Positions 13,800 to 21,833 of a stretch of DNA of 23,129 nucleotides are shown piece after piece (position 1 is the stretch's first letter; each line of letters opens with the position of its first letter). Source of the DNA: Xanthobacteraceae bacterium (GTDB lineage Bacteria > Pseudomonadota > Alphaproteobacteria > Rhizobiales > Xanthobacteraceae). The position numbers were made by a program, and so were the translations under genes. The notes beneath the pieces are model-generated. The model saw only the letters and a program-made list of their open reading frames with translations, had not been told where the DNA came from and did not search any database. The stretch spans positions 1 through 23,129 of the forward strand of contig JASHRR010001342.1 in NCBI GenBank assembly GCA_030037185.1. The letters run 5' to 3'.

Positions 13800-14635
13800 T
13801 AACTCGTTTAGGGAAGTTATTGTACGCGAAATCAGCACGCCCGTGCGGCAATTCTCCGGAATGCCTGCCTTCGGCAGCGTGCCATCGGACCGGCGCGGAA
13901 TCCGCGTTCCCTGCATGGGGTTGTAGACTTCATGTGTAGCATGCGACCGTGAAGACAGCGGTCACTTCCGGCATATTATCGCTTGTCTTCGCCCGCGCCC
14001 GCCCGCCGAGGCCTGTCCGCGGTTGCGCACCCTTGCAGGTGAACAAAGCCAAGCCGACTGGGCCCAATTTGGCGGGGAACGAACCAAGAGAAGCAAGAAG
14101 AGTGCCGTCGGAAACTCGATACACGCAGCGGATCGGCGGGGGACTCGTATTTGAACTCACCTCGACCAAACATGCCATGCGGATGCGTCCACCACGCGCC
14201 TCCGCCAGTGAACACGACCGCGAGCATTGCCCGTTTGACTGAAGGCGAGAGTGCCGAGCCCGGGGGGCGGGCTATGGGCCCGCCCCGGATTGACCGCGTG
14301 CGTCGGCCGCGCTTCGTCAGAGTAAGCCGTGAGCGACCCCGACAAGTCCATGATCCGACCTGGAAAAACTTGATGCGGCCGCCGAACTGGTGGATGACCG
14401 CGAGCATTTTGCCATCGAGGGAAAACGCAAGCCCGTTAGGACCCTGGTCATCCCTTCCGCCGTTATTGATCCGGTGGCAAAGCCTTTGACACGGTTAAAA
14501 GTTGCTGGCCGCATCAAGGTCGGAAAGCGGCGCAGCCTGCAAGGGGCGCGGTGCCTCTATAGCGGGAAGCACCGCGAGGGCGCGGAACTTGCGGCTTTTA
14601 GGCCTGTGCATGCCGCATGCTTGCGGCTCTATTAA
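13800..14635. other. Region without a secure gene; one possible frameshifted ORF
   Basis: No intact gene is supported. Near 14330-14630 a plus-strand GTG-initiated frame (VSDPDKSMIRPGKT, stop) is followed in another frame by SDLEKLDAAAELVDDREHFA, then IEGKRKPVRTLVIPSAVIDP, which reads like a soluble protein broken once. The minus strand has competing short frames of mixed quality. Nothing was matched to a family. Confidence 0.35.
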
Positions 14636-14890
14636 CTATGCCTGCCGCATTCCATACGGGATGATGATAGGGCTAGAAGATATAACCGCTTTAATTTTTC
14701 TCAGCTTGTTCTCTGGATCGGCATTAAGAGCGTTGATCCGGTCTTGACGCTCTAACTCTATGAGTTGCTTTACAGCATTACGAAACCAGACCTCTCGAGT
14801 GCTGTCTCCAATAGCAGGCAAAGGACCGTCATAAGCATCGATGGCCTGTCTGAGCTGTTTGATGATGTTGGGTTGGACGTTGAGAGACAT
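14636..14890 (-). CDS. Small soluble hypothetical protein behind an RBS-masking hairpin
   Basis: An 84-residue protein from the ATG at 14890 with a strong GGAGGT (14902-14897) 6 bases upstream. It reads MSLNVQPNIIKQLRQAIDAY, DGPLPAIGDSTREVWFRN, AVKQLIELERQDRINALNAD, then a basic helix and a hydrophobic tail (AVISSSPIIIPYGMRQA). It is mostly helical and charged with no signal peptide. No family is recognised. Its leader can fold so that the Shine-Dalgarno is completely paired (see 14891-14926), which suggests controlled translation. Codon use is AT-richer than that of the neighbours, which may hint at separate ancestry. Confidence 0.68.
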   Translation of the reverse strand: MSLNVQPNIIKQLRQAIDAYDGPLPAIGDSTREVWFRNAVKQLIELERQDRINALNADPENKLRKIKAVISSSPIIIPYGMRQA

Positions 14891-14926
14891 ATCAGGACCT
14901 CCGATCGGGCATCATTGCCCGGAGGT
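14891..14926 (-). promoter_or_regulatory. Leader hairpin that sequesters the ribosome-binding site
   Basis: On the minus-strand transcript, ACCTCC (14926-14921) pairs with the Shine-Dalgarno GGAGGT (14902-14897) over 6 perfect base pairs. Directly inside, GGGCA pairs with TGCCC over 5 pairs around an ATGA loop, with a four-base GATC bulge on the 3' side. The ATG of the gene follows 6 bases later. The loop also contains an ATG-ATG that starts a seven-codon ORF (MMPDRRS) whose TGA ends 2 bases before the main ATG; translating it would melt the hairpin. No T-run follows, so it is not a terminator. Folding is read by eye. Confidence 0.55.
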
Positions 14927-14974
14927 TAAACTATCAGAAAGCTTTCAGCGCATGAGCGTCACGCTTCGGGCTCT

Positions 14975-15087
14975 CTACGAGCGCCGCAGGGCCCTGCGCT
15001 GGGATTCCATCGCGTCGAACGCAATCTTGGTTTGGCGGCGCTTGGCCGTCGTCTCGATAGCGTGTCAATCTGGGATAGTCTTCAGAT
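14975..15087 (-). pseudogene. Fragment of an unidentified helical protein
   Basis: The minus strand ending at a stop at 14977-14975 reads HAIETTAKRRQTKIAFDAME and then SQRRALRRS, charged and helical, preceded by EWHVEDVDLKTIPD and an in-frame TGA. It seems to be the tail of a gene interrupted by a stop. It may be a separate small gene from the membrane-protein relic that precedes it at 15088-15480. Not recognised. Confidence 0.3.
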
Positions 15088-15480
15088 CTACGTCCTCGAC
15101 GTGCCATTCGTGGCATTGGCTGCGTGGTTACCTTCGCACCAGGTGTTGCGGGTGGGGAGGGTACGTGTCCGCCTCGCCGACCGGGCGGCGAGCACAGCAG
15201 CACCGCGGCCGCGGTCCACAAGCATCGCCACCACAAGGAAGAAATCCCGAAGCACGTCATCATCCTTGGCACCCACAAGGGTCGCCAGATACTTGACCGG
15301 GCCAAGATCGGCCTCAGCGACCTTGCGTTGGCCCTCAATGCCAGCCTGCTCGACCTGAAGCGCTGCCAGTGCCTTGGCCGGCGTGGTACGCAGGGCGAGG
15401 AGATCGCGCTGGTCTTCATTTTCTGGAAGCAGTGTGATCCAGCTCACACTATGATCGCCTGGCAGGGGCATTTTTGCCAA
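15088..15480 (-). pseudogene. C-terminal region of a coiled-coil membrane protein (prophage/element type), degraded
   Basis: The minus frame reads ALAALQVEQAGIEGQRKVAE, then ADLGPVKYLATLVGAKDDDV and LRDFFLVVAMLVD. This matches the end of a family I know from alphaproteobacterial phage and element regions: a coiled coil with ...EGQRxxxEADxGPxxYLAxLxG, then a final helix FxLVVALLxDPAAVLLLLAA. Here the helix breaks at VDRGRGAA; the expected AAVLLC continues in the adjacent frame, showing an indel near 15200. The first 30 residues (MAKMPLPGDHSVSW) are not convincing, so the start and the bulk of the protein, including earlier membrane helices, are missing. Confidence 0.42.
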
Positions 15481-15506
15481 TGTCCCACTTTGATTGGGAG
15501 CGAGCG

Positions 15507-15764
15507 ATGTACAAAATTTGCTTTGCAGGGGCTTTCGCAGCGATGGTGATCGGCCCAGCGTCGGCGCAGGATTACCGCAAGAACTTCAATGAGTGCGCGA
15601 GGGAACTCGGATTACGGCTCGATCCTAGTTACACTCACAAAATAGAGTCCACAGGTCGTACGCTACGCAGATGGTATTTCCATAGCGAAGCTCAAGCGGC
15701 GGTGTTCAACGATTGTGTCGCCCGGAAAGCAAAAAACGCGCCTAAGCCATCCGCGCAGCGTTGA
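15507..15764 (+). CDS. Small secreted protein with one predicted disulfide
   Basis: An 85-residue exported protein. The ATG at 15507 has GGGAG at 15496-15500, 6 bases upstream; an in-frame ATG at 15474 lacks this. Residues 1-20 are a signal peptide (MYKICFAGAFAAMVIGPASA) with cleavage before QDYRK. The mature 65 residues contain two cysteines, Cys30 (FNECARELG) and Cys70 (FNDCVARKA), likely a periplasmic disulfide, and a central RTLRRWYFHSEAQAA. I associate this QDY(R/K)xxFxECAxELGLxxDPSYTHK pattern with short hypothetical proteins of Bradyrhizobium. It is intact. Function unknown. Confidence 0.72.
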   Translation: MYKICFAGAFAAMVIGPASAQDYRKNFNECARELGLRLDPSYTHKIESTGRTLRRWYFHSEAQAAVFNDCVARKAKNAPKPSAQR

Positions 15765-16451
15765 TGGCGTTGCGGCTGGCCGCCGGAGTGCCGAAATAAG
15801 CTTTGATAACTGTTCGGAAAAATCCTCACAGTACCAACAGTGAGCATTCCGCTTACGGTAGCTACCGCCGTGCCGACGCCGCCGGCATCAGCACGAGCCC
15901 GCCGACCTGCGGAACGTCATAATCAGTAGCCACAACATGGTGAAATCATCGGCACCGGGCTGGATGGTGCCCCCGGTCACCCACGTCGTCACCGCAGATG
16001 GGCGCCGGCACGAAGAATTGCCCGGCATCTGGGGCATCGCCGACCTGCCTCCGGAACATTGGGGCCTCACCTTTACGCCGCCGACGAGTTCTGGCCGTTA
16101 CGCTTTCGCTCGCTCATCGAGCAGCAAGTGGACGATCTCTGCCTCAAGCTCGGTGGCCACACCTCAGGAGTTCCCGCTCCCGCTAAGGTCAGATATGTAC
16201 CGACGACCCGCCGCGTGAGTTGCGCCGGCGCCATCCCGGGCAGGCATGCGTTAGACACTGGCAAGCAGGGCTCGCTGTGGTATCAAGCGACATAAAATCG
16301 GCTGTCACATGGACAGGCCATGGACGAAACTGCTGAACGCACGCGCTGGGCATGGTTCCGGTTCCAAATGGGCTGCACATCCTCGGCTATTCAGGCCGCG
16401 CACGGTTCCCATCCTGGAATAGCAGACACCGAGCCCACAAAAATCGCCGTC
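15765..16451. other. Region without a secure gene; possible frameshifted element gene
   Basis: In the plus strand around 15960-16190 one frame reads RRHEELPGIWGIADLPPEHW and, after a frame change near 16058, GPHLYAADEFWPLRFRSLIE then QQVDDLCLKLGGHTSG. The two pieces abut and are protein-like, so a degraded gene is likely, but no start or family could be found. The rest shows nothing. Confidence 0.35.
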
Positions 16452-16800
16452 ATGTCGTCCGCCGAGGTGGTCTGCTGGCTGCGGCGCTGCCGGTACGGTC
16501 GCTCGCGGCGCGTTCCGATCGTGCGCATAGCCGCCGCGAGCGGGCTAAGCAGGACGACATTGTATCGTGCGATGGCCGGGGGACACGGGTTGAAGCGACG
16601 TGCGCGGCACTGACACCCGTCCTCAAGGCGGTTGCCGACGGCAATATCGGGTTCGAGCGGCGGCGCCGGGTGTGGGAGCTGGTCGAGCACTGCGGACCCG
16701 CGCGAAAGCTGGGACAGCGCTATGTGCTCGTCAAAAATGAACGGTCGGGGGAGTGGTTCGTCTGCGACAGGTGCATCGGGGAGACTGACCGGCGGATGAT
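16452..16800 (+). pseudogene. Helix-turn-helix element protein broken by a frameshift
   Basis: From the ATG at 16452 the first frame reads MSSAEVVCWLRRCRYGRSRR, then VPIVRIAAASGLSRTTLYRA, a clear helix-turn-helix of the IARxAGLSRxTLYR type, and stops at 16611-16613. In the -1 frame the same DNA from about 16570 continues EATCAALTPVLKAVADGNIG, FERRRRVWELVEHCGPARKL, GQRYVLVKNERSGEWFVC. The second part fits the usual ALTPVLxxVxxGxxxFERRxRxWE tail of short phage- or element-borne DNA-binding proteins. A G5 run at about 16577-16581 lies where the frames exchange, so an indel there, or less likely a -1 slip, would explain it. The C-terminal limit is uncertain: the frame stays open to 17188 but overlaps a well-supported minus-strand gene. 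Confidence 0.5.
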
Positions 16801-17073
16801 GGGAGCGGTCGATACCGCCGACATCCCCTTCCTGAAGGAAGGGGCTTCTGCTTCCCAGCCGGTCTCTTTGGCCCTCGCCGGCCTAAGCCTGGTAAGCCAA
16901 AGCGTCCACAGAATTCTCGAACGACCAACTCTGACGCCAAGCAAGAACACTCGAAGCGGCCGCGGTAAGCCCGGCCAAGGACCCGAGATGGCCGCGCGAG
17001 CCGAGCCCGACGTAGAGCAACCGGCTCCGGCCTTCCGCCGGTCCGATCATCCGGGCTACGACGCCATTTTCGG

Positions 17074-17406
17074 TCACCGCGGCGGGGCGGGCACCTTGAT
17101 CGGCGCACAGTTGGTTCGTCCCGTCAGCACGCAATCCTGGTTGGTGCGCAACTGCGCGATCGTGTTGGCAAGCCAGATGCCGCAGTAAACAATCAGGCTG
17201 AGCAGCGCAAAGGCCAGCAGGTTATTGACCATGCGCTGTCGATAACTCTCCTCGTCGCGCGGCTGCTCATATTTGCTCAGGTCGGCGACCGGCGACCGGA
17301 AGGAGCCGGGCCGGCGTAGATTGTCGTTACGGGCGCGCGGAATACGGGGCCGGAACAAAAGCACGCGGCCTTTCTCGTCGTCCCGCTGGGGCTCTTGCGA
17401 TTTCAT
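17074..17406 (-). CDS. Conserved single-pass membrane protein, hypothetical
   Basis: A 110-residue protein from the ATG at 17406. The N-terminal 58 residues are polar and basic (KGRVLLFRPRIPRARNDN, then SPVADLSKYEQPRDEESYRQ), followed by one helix at about residues 61-84 (NNLLAFALLSLIVYCGIWLA). The C-terminal tail carries two cysteines, Cys92 and Cys100 (DCVLTGRTNC), probably a disulfide on the periplasmic side. The RVLxFRPR...DLxKFE/YE...IWLAxTxAQxRxxQDCVLxGRxxC layout is one I associate with a protein conserved across Bradyrhizobium, without function. It is intact and marks the change from the decayed to the intact part of the window. An AT-rich stretch at 17445-17475 may hold its promoter. 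Confidence 0.75.
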   Translation of the reverse strand: MKSQEPQRDDEKGRVLLFRPRIPRARNDNLRRPGSFRSPVADLSKYEQPRDEESYRQRMVNNLLAFALLSLIVYCGIWLANTIAQLRTNQDCVLTGRTNCAPIKVPAPPR

Positions 17407-17539
17407 TTGGGTCTCACGGCGGCGCAAGCGACCGGCCCCGGATACGTAACACAATAAACGTTATCATGTTTCTGAAATTTTTGGCTGATGCAATTGTGTG
17501 CCGTAACCGGAACTTTTGTCGCATCATCTGCCGGACTGA

Positions 17540-17548
17540 GGGGGGGGG
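17540..17548. repeat. Nine-base poly-G tract
   Basis: An uninterrupted run of nine G residues between the two minus-strand genes. It is intergenic, so slippage would not change a protein, but it could alter a promoter or leader. Confidence 0.8.
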
Positions 17549-17638
17549 TGTAACAGGTCCCAACAGGGCGCTGATGGTGCCATTTTCCGGCGCGTCAGAG
17601 GTCTCGGCCCCACGGGCTCGGCTCTCCGGCCCCTTGGC

Positions 17639-18223
17639 CTACCTGGGTTCGGCAAAATATGGCGACGCACCTTCTGGCAGCGGCACATTGAAGACATTGA
17701 GGACCATCGAAACCCCGGTGTAATAGCCAAGAATTCCAACGAGCTCGACGAGGCCGCGGTCGCCCAGGATGCCCTGGACGCGCTTGTAATTGCGTTCGCT
17801 GACGCGGCGCTTCTTGTGAAGTTCCCAGATGAAATCGAAGATTGCGCGCTCATCCTTGCTGGCTCTTTTCGGCGTGCGGCCGATTTTGATGTCGCGGATC
17901 GCCTGCCCCGTCACACCCGCCTTCTCGCCGATTGGCGCATGGGCATGCCACTCATATTGCGCACGCCATATCCGCGCAATGCACAGGATCGCGAACTCCG
18001 ACAGCCGCGGCTCAAGTGAGGTCCTGAAACGCAGGAAAGCGCCAAGCTGCTGGGTCAGTTCGCCGTATTGCGGCGCATGCATATAGACCCCGAACGGACC
18101 GCCCAGCTTGACGCGATCGCCCCGCGGCCCGGCACGCATCGATTGGAGCAGCGCGCGCTGTTCATCGTCGAGCTTGTCTTCGGTCAATAACGGCAGGCGG
18201 TAGTTGAGTTTTTTGGTGGCCAT
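17639..18223 (-). CDS. Carboxymuconolactone decarboxylase/AhpD-like protein
   Basis: A 194-residue soluble, helical protein. The ATG at 18223 has GAGGA 5 bases upstream. It carries the CMD core: FLRFRTSLEPRLSEFAILC, then ARIWRAQYEWHAHAPIGEKA and GVTGQAIRDIKIGR, and ends with GLVELVGILGYYTGVSMVLN. The family includes 4-carboxymuconolactone decarboxylase and AhpD peroxidase. The CxxC of AhpD is absent: the only cysteine is Cys81, and the usual position reads YEWHAH (residues 90-95). This argues against peroxidase activity and fits the large CMD subgroup found in catabolic clusters with Glu/His-based, mostly undetermined chemistry. It lies divergent to the MFS/oxidase/oxygenase genes, separated by about 800 bases, so a shared pathway is possible but not shown. 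Confidence 0.85.
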   Translation of the reverse strand: MATKKLNYRLPLLTEDKLDDEQRALLQSMRAGPRGDRVKLGGPFGVYMHAPQYGELTQQLGAFLRFRTSLEPRLSEFAILCIARIWRAQYEWHAHAPIGEKAGVTGQAIRDIKIGRTPKRASKDERAIFDFIWELHKKRRVSERNYKRVQGILGDRGLVELVGILGYYTGVSMVLNVFNVPLPEGASPYFAEPR

Positions 18224-19027
18224 CGGGTCCTCACTGGGGCGGCGTTTGCAATGTCGAAAATAGGTGCGGCCGCAAGCTAAGGCATGATCCGGCGTGCCGG
18301 AAAGGGAACTCGTGATGCAGGGGCCGACCCTGGTCGTGGATGGTTGGCCCGATCAGGTATGTGCAAGCCGGACCTTCGCGACCACAAGGGTCGCACCGAC
18401 AGGTCCGTAGCCGGATGGAGGAGCGAATGCGACATCCTCGTCAACCGAGCCTGTGGTGAAGGGCGGGAGAAATCGCCCAGCCACTGTCGCTTCGCTCCAT
18501 GCTCGCTCCATGCGGGCTAGCGGCACCGGCAAAGGCCTTGAAGAAAGCCACCACGGCCGAATTGAATTGACAAGGGAAGGCCTGCGGCACCCCAGTCGTC
18601 ACGATACGCTGCTTGCGGTAGAAGCGCCCAGGTGAAATGTCCGGTACTTTTATACCGGCGACGTGAAGCCGCTGGCCGAGAAGCCGAACATGCCAATGCG
18701 CGTTGGCTCAAGCCGATCGTATCCGTGCGAACCAGGACCAGCACCGTATCGTGGTCCCCGGGAGCGAGACGCCTCGGATCCCGGAGGGCTTCAAGGTGGC
18801 GGACTGTCGGGATTTGGGACCCATCACCCGGGCAAATCCGGCCGGGAAAGCCGGCGTCGCGGCCGGCAACCGGATTCCGAGCGGCGTGACTGCGGATTTC
18901 ATGAGGCATCCTCGGCACCCTCAGGTGCGACGACGCGCCTGCGCAGGCGCACCGGTCCTTGCTTGTGTCGAATTCCCTTCCGCGATCATATCATTGCGAA
19001 AGCGAATGACACTTTGGGAAACGTCCG
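18224..19027. other. Long intergenic region between divergent genes
   Basis: About 800 bases with no convincing gene on either strand; the longer frames here (for example from 18703) have Arg/Pro/Gly-rich, non-coding composition. It must hold the promoters of the minus-strand CMD gene and the plus-strand MFS gene. A minus-strand stretch near 18370-18420 reads GPVGATLVVA, a residue pattern often produced by dispersed repeats in these genomes. No operator palindrome was identified. Confidence 0.4.
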
Positions 19028-20290
19028 ATGGATCTGCAGCAGGAAGCGGTGCTCAAGAAAATCGCCTGGCGCGTGGTGCCATTCCTGACGCTCGCCTACG
19101 TCGTCAACTATCTCGACCGCACCAATATCAGCGTCGCCTCCCTCACCATGAACAAAGATCTGGGGCTCACGGCGACCCAGTACGGCCTCGGCGCCGGAAT
19201 CCTGTTCGTCGGCTACACGGTATTTGAGATTCCTTCAAACCTCGCCCTCCACAGGGTCGGTGCGCGGCGATGGATTGCCCGGATTATGATCACCTGGGGC
19301 GCCGTGTCGATCGCAACCGCCTGGGTCTATGACGCCCATTCCTATTACGTGGCGCGCTTTGCCCTCGGCGTGGCCGAAGCCGGATTTTTCCCCGGCGTTG
19401 CGTACTATTTTGCGGCTTGGTTTCCGACTCAGTACCGCACGCGCATGCTGGCGTGGTTTCTGGTCGCAGTCCCGCTGTCGTCGGTGGTCGGAGGTCCGAT
19501 TTCGGGATTGCTGCTTGAGATGAATGGCGCCGTCGGCGTTGCGGGGTGGCAATGGCTTTTCATCGTCGAAGGTTTGCCGGCAGTTATCCTTGGAATAGCG
19601 GCGCTGTCCGTTCTCGCTGATCGCCCCGAGACCGCGCCATGGCTCACCGACAAGGATCGGCGGATACTGGCCGAAATGCTCGCCGCGGAGTATCGCGAGC
19701 GACCGAAGTCGAGCCTTTTGGCGGCGCTCGCGGATATTCGCGTCGTCATGCTGGCGGTGATTCAATTCGGCTTCACGCTTGGCTCCTACGGTATCGGCAT
19801 TTTCCTGCCGCAGATCATCAAGGGCTTTGGGCTCTCGAACCTTGCATCGAGCGTTCTTTCGGCTGTGCCTTATGTTTTCGCTTCGGCTGGCATGCTGTGG
19901 TGGTCCTGGCACGTCGACCGTACTGACAGGAAAATCGCCAATCTCACCATCGCCCTTGTGGTCGGAATGGCCGGTCTCGTCGCCGCGGTGGCGACCGGCA
20001 ACCTGTTCCTGGGGCTCATGGCCATGACGGTGGCGCTGGTCGGCATTACATCGGCGCGGGCAATCTTCTGGCCGATCCCGACCCGCTTCCTGAGCGGCAT
20101 CGGCGCTGCAGCTGGACTGGCATTCATCAACTCCATCGGAACCATCGGTGGCTTCGCGGGACCGTATTCGATGGGATGGCTGAGGGAGCATACCGGTTCG
20201 TTCGCGGCAGGCCTCCTTGTCATGGCCGGCGTCCTTCTGGCTGCCGCTTTGCTCGCGTCTTCGCTCAAATTGGTGATAAAGGTGGAGTGA
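19028..20290 (+). CDS. MFS transporter, anion:cation symporter (ACS) type
   Basis: A 420-residue inner-membrane permease with twelve predicted helices. Near the N-terminus, residues 27-35 read NYLDRTNIS, the signature of the ACS family (tartrate, phthalate, glucarate, hydroxyphenylacetate and related organic-anion importers), with VVPFLTLAYVV before it. Helix 2-5 motifs follow: GYTVFEIPSNLALHRVGARR, WGAVSIATAWV, FALGVAEAGFFPGVAYYFAAWF (quoted in part). WQWLFIVEGLPAVILG and the linker LADRPETAPWLTDKDR are also typical. The length is normal and the frame intact. It is the first of three plus-strand genes; the next starts 107 bases after its stop. The neighbours suggest uptake of a hydroxylated organic acid. 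GGGA at 19016-19019 is a modest ribosome site. Confidence 0.9.
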   Translation: MDLQQEAVLKKIAWRVVPFLTLAYVVNYLDRTNISVASLTMNKDLGLTATQYGLGAGILFVGYTVFEIPSNLALHRVGARRWIARIMITWGAVSIATAWVYDAHSYYVARFALGVAEAGFFPGVAYYFAAWFPTQYRTRMLAWFLVAVPLSSVVGGPISGLLLEMNGAVGVAGWQWLFIVEGLPAVILGIAALSVLADRPETAPWLTDKDRRILAEMLAAEYRERPKSSLLAALADIRVVMLAVIQFGFTLGSYGIGIFLPQIIKGFGLSNLASSVLSAVPYVFASAGMLWWSWHVDRTDRKIANLTIALVVGMAGLVAAVATGNLFLGLMAMTVALVGITSARAIFWPIPTRFLSGIGAAAGLAFINSIGTIGGFAGPYSMGWLREHTGSFAAGLLVMAGVLLAAALLASSLKLVIKVE

Positions 20291-20396
20291 GGCGGCCAAC
20301 GGACGCTAGATGCCAGAAGAGGGGGCGGTTGAATAACCTGCCGCGGTGTGAAATCTCTATCTGACCTCATCTGCCATCCATCGCTTGATATTCCCC

Positions 20397-21518
20397 ATGC
20401 CAGATCAGAACCTCGAACAGATCGCCGACCAACGCCTCGCATGGCCTGTGCCCGATTACCAGGTCCTGCACGAAATCATTGCCAAGGCGCGCCAGAACCT
20501 CAATCAAAACGACTGGGATTACATTGTCGGCGGGAGCGAGACCGAAACTACGCTCCGTCGCAATCGCCTTGCCCTCGATTCCATCGCTTTTCGGCCGCGG
20601 GTGCTGCGCGATGTCTCCCAGGTTGATGCGACCGTGACCGCGCTGGGGCGCCGGCTGCGATTGCCGGTGGTGCTGGCGCCGGTGGGCTCGCTGGAATGCT
20701 TTCACGGCGGCGCTGCGGCCTCAGTCGTAAGGGCGGCACACCGCTTCGGGGTGGCCCATATGCTCAGTTCGGTGTGCGAGCCGGGACTCGAGAAGGTGGC
20801 CGAAGCGGCGCCAGAGGCGACGCGGATGTTCCAGCTCTACGTGCGCGGCGATGAATCCTGGGTCGACGATCACGTCACCCGCGCCATCGCCTGCGGGTAC
20901 AGGGCCTTCTGCATCACGATCGACACCGCCATCTATAGCCGGCGCGAGCGCGATCTGGCCAAGCGCCATGTGGTGGCGGGCCGCCGGCGTGCGAGCGGCC
21001 GTGAATTCCAGGCGGCGCTCGATTGGCGCACCATCAAACGCATCAAGAGCAAGTTCGATATCCCGTTCGCCCTCAAAGGTATTGCAACCGTCGAGGACGC
21101 CCGCATCGCACTCGATCACGGCGTCGACTGGATCTACGTGTCCAATCATGGTGGCCGCCAGCTTGACCAGGGCCGGGGCTCGATGGAGGTGTTGCCCGAG
21201 ATCGTCGAGGCCGTGGCCGGACGGGCCGGGATCATTGTAGACGGGGGCTTTGCCCGCGGCACCGACGTGGTCAAGGCAATCGCGGCAGGGGCCAACCTGG
21301 TAGGGCTCGGCCGTATGCAATGCTACGCCCTTGCGGCAGGCGGGGAAAAGGCGCTGGTGCGCATGCTCGAAATCCTCGAAGACGAAATAGAGCGCTCTCT
21401 CGGCCTGCTCGGGGTGACAAAATTTGCCGAACTCGACCGCTCATATCTGCATGCGGCGCCGCCGGTGATGGCGCCGCATGCGCTCAGCGCCTTCCCGCTG
21501 CTCAAGATCGATGATTAG
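20397..21518 (+). CDS. FMN-dependent alpha-hydroxy-acid oxidase/dehydrogenase
   Basis: A 373-residue TIM-barrel flavoprotein of the glycolate oxidase/lactate/mandelate dehydrogenase family, which oxidises L-2-hydroxy acids to 2-oxo acids. The ATG at 20397 is preferred over an in-frame TTG at 20385; neither has a strong ribosome site. Visible family features: NDWDYIVGGSETETTLRRN with Tyr42 (the equivalent of Tyr24 in glycolate oxidase), RLPVVLAPVGSLECFHGG (FMN-binding strand), FQLYVRGD, FALKGIATVEDA with the flavin-contacting lysine, YVSNHGGRQLDQG with the catalytic base His251 and the substrate arginine, then VDGGFARGTDVVKAIAAGAN for phosphate binding. All key residues are present. No membrane anchor segment is visible, so it is probably cytosolic. 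It sits between the importer and the CmcJ/NvfI-like gene, which fits a short catabolic operon. Confidence 0.9.
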   Translation: MPDQNLEQIADQRLAWPVPDYQVLHEIIAKARQNLNQNDWDYIVGGSETETTLRRNRLALDSIAFRPRVLRDVSQVDATVTALGRRLRLPVVLAPVGSLECFHGGAAASVVRAAHRFGVAHMLSSVCEPGLEKVAEAAPEATRMFQLYVRGDESWVDDHVTRAIACGYRAFCITIDTAIYSRRERDLAKRHVVAGRRRASGREFQAALDWRTIKRIKSKFDIPFALKGIATVEDARIALDHGVDWIYVSNHGGRQLDQGRGSMEVLPEIVEAVAGRAGIIVDGGFARGTDVVKAIAAGANLVGLGRMQCYALAAGGEKALVRMLEILEDEIERSLGLLGVTKFAELDRSYLHAAPPVMAPHALSAFPLLKIDD

Positions 21519-21833
21519 GTTAGGCCAACCGTTCGGCTCGTCTGAAGGGCTTGAAAGTCGCCCCACGTTGCCTGCTGGAGCGACCCTTGCAGTCACCATC
21601 GTTGCGAGTGCGTCCCGCCGGCGACGGGCGAGCACAAGGTCGCCTGAGGGCTGCCGCTGCGTTTTCACGATGGAGCGAGCACACACCGGAGGTAAGGTTC
21701 ACCTCGCTGCATAGCTGCATTGCCCTTCCATGCCGTCAAAGTTCGCGGTGGCCGCCTTCCATGATCGCGTGCGGACACTATTGTATTGGCATTCGATCGC
21801 GGAAGCCGCGCCTGCGGACACAAGGAGTTCCCC
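21519..21833. other. Intergenic region, repeat-like, without a supported gene
   Basis: About 315 bases between the hydroxy-acid oxidase and the CmcJ/NvfI-like gene. Around 21590-21660 the minus strand reads LVLARRRRDALATMVT, similar to the dispersed repeats that punctuate Bradyrhizobium intergenic regions. No gene, terminator or clear promoter was identified; the gap suggests the last gene may have its own promoter. Confidence 0.4.
21822..21827 (+). promoter_or_regulatory. Shine-Dalgarno selecting the ATG at 21834
   Basis: AAGGAG lies 6 bases before the ATG at 21834. It decides against an in-frame ATG at 21786 that would add sixteen unlikely residues. Confidence 0.75.

Noticed and set aside
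16352..17188. A 278-codon plus-strand ORF taken as one protein
   Set aside because: Only the middle part (about 16570-16800) looks like protein. The first 70 codons overlap the helix-turn-helix frame out of phase and the last 40 overlap the convincing minus-strand gene at 17074-17406.
18703..19227. A 174-codon plus-strand ORF before and overlapping the MFS gene
   Set aside because: Low-complexity composition, no ribosome site, and out-of-frame overlap with the start of the MFS gene.
19235..20299. A 354-codon open frame on the minus strand
   Set aside because: It is entirely antisense to the well-supported MFS transporter, its residues are Arg/Glu/His-rich without domain features, and it arises from GC-rich codon bias.
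20721..21320. A 199-codon minus-strand open frame
   Set aside because: Antisense to the hydroxy-acid oxidase, whose catalytic motifs are all present on the plus strand.
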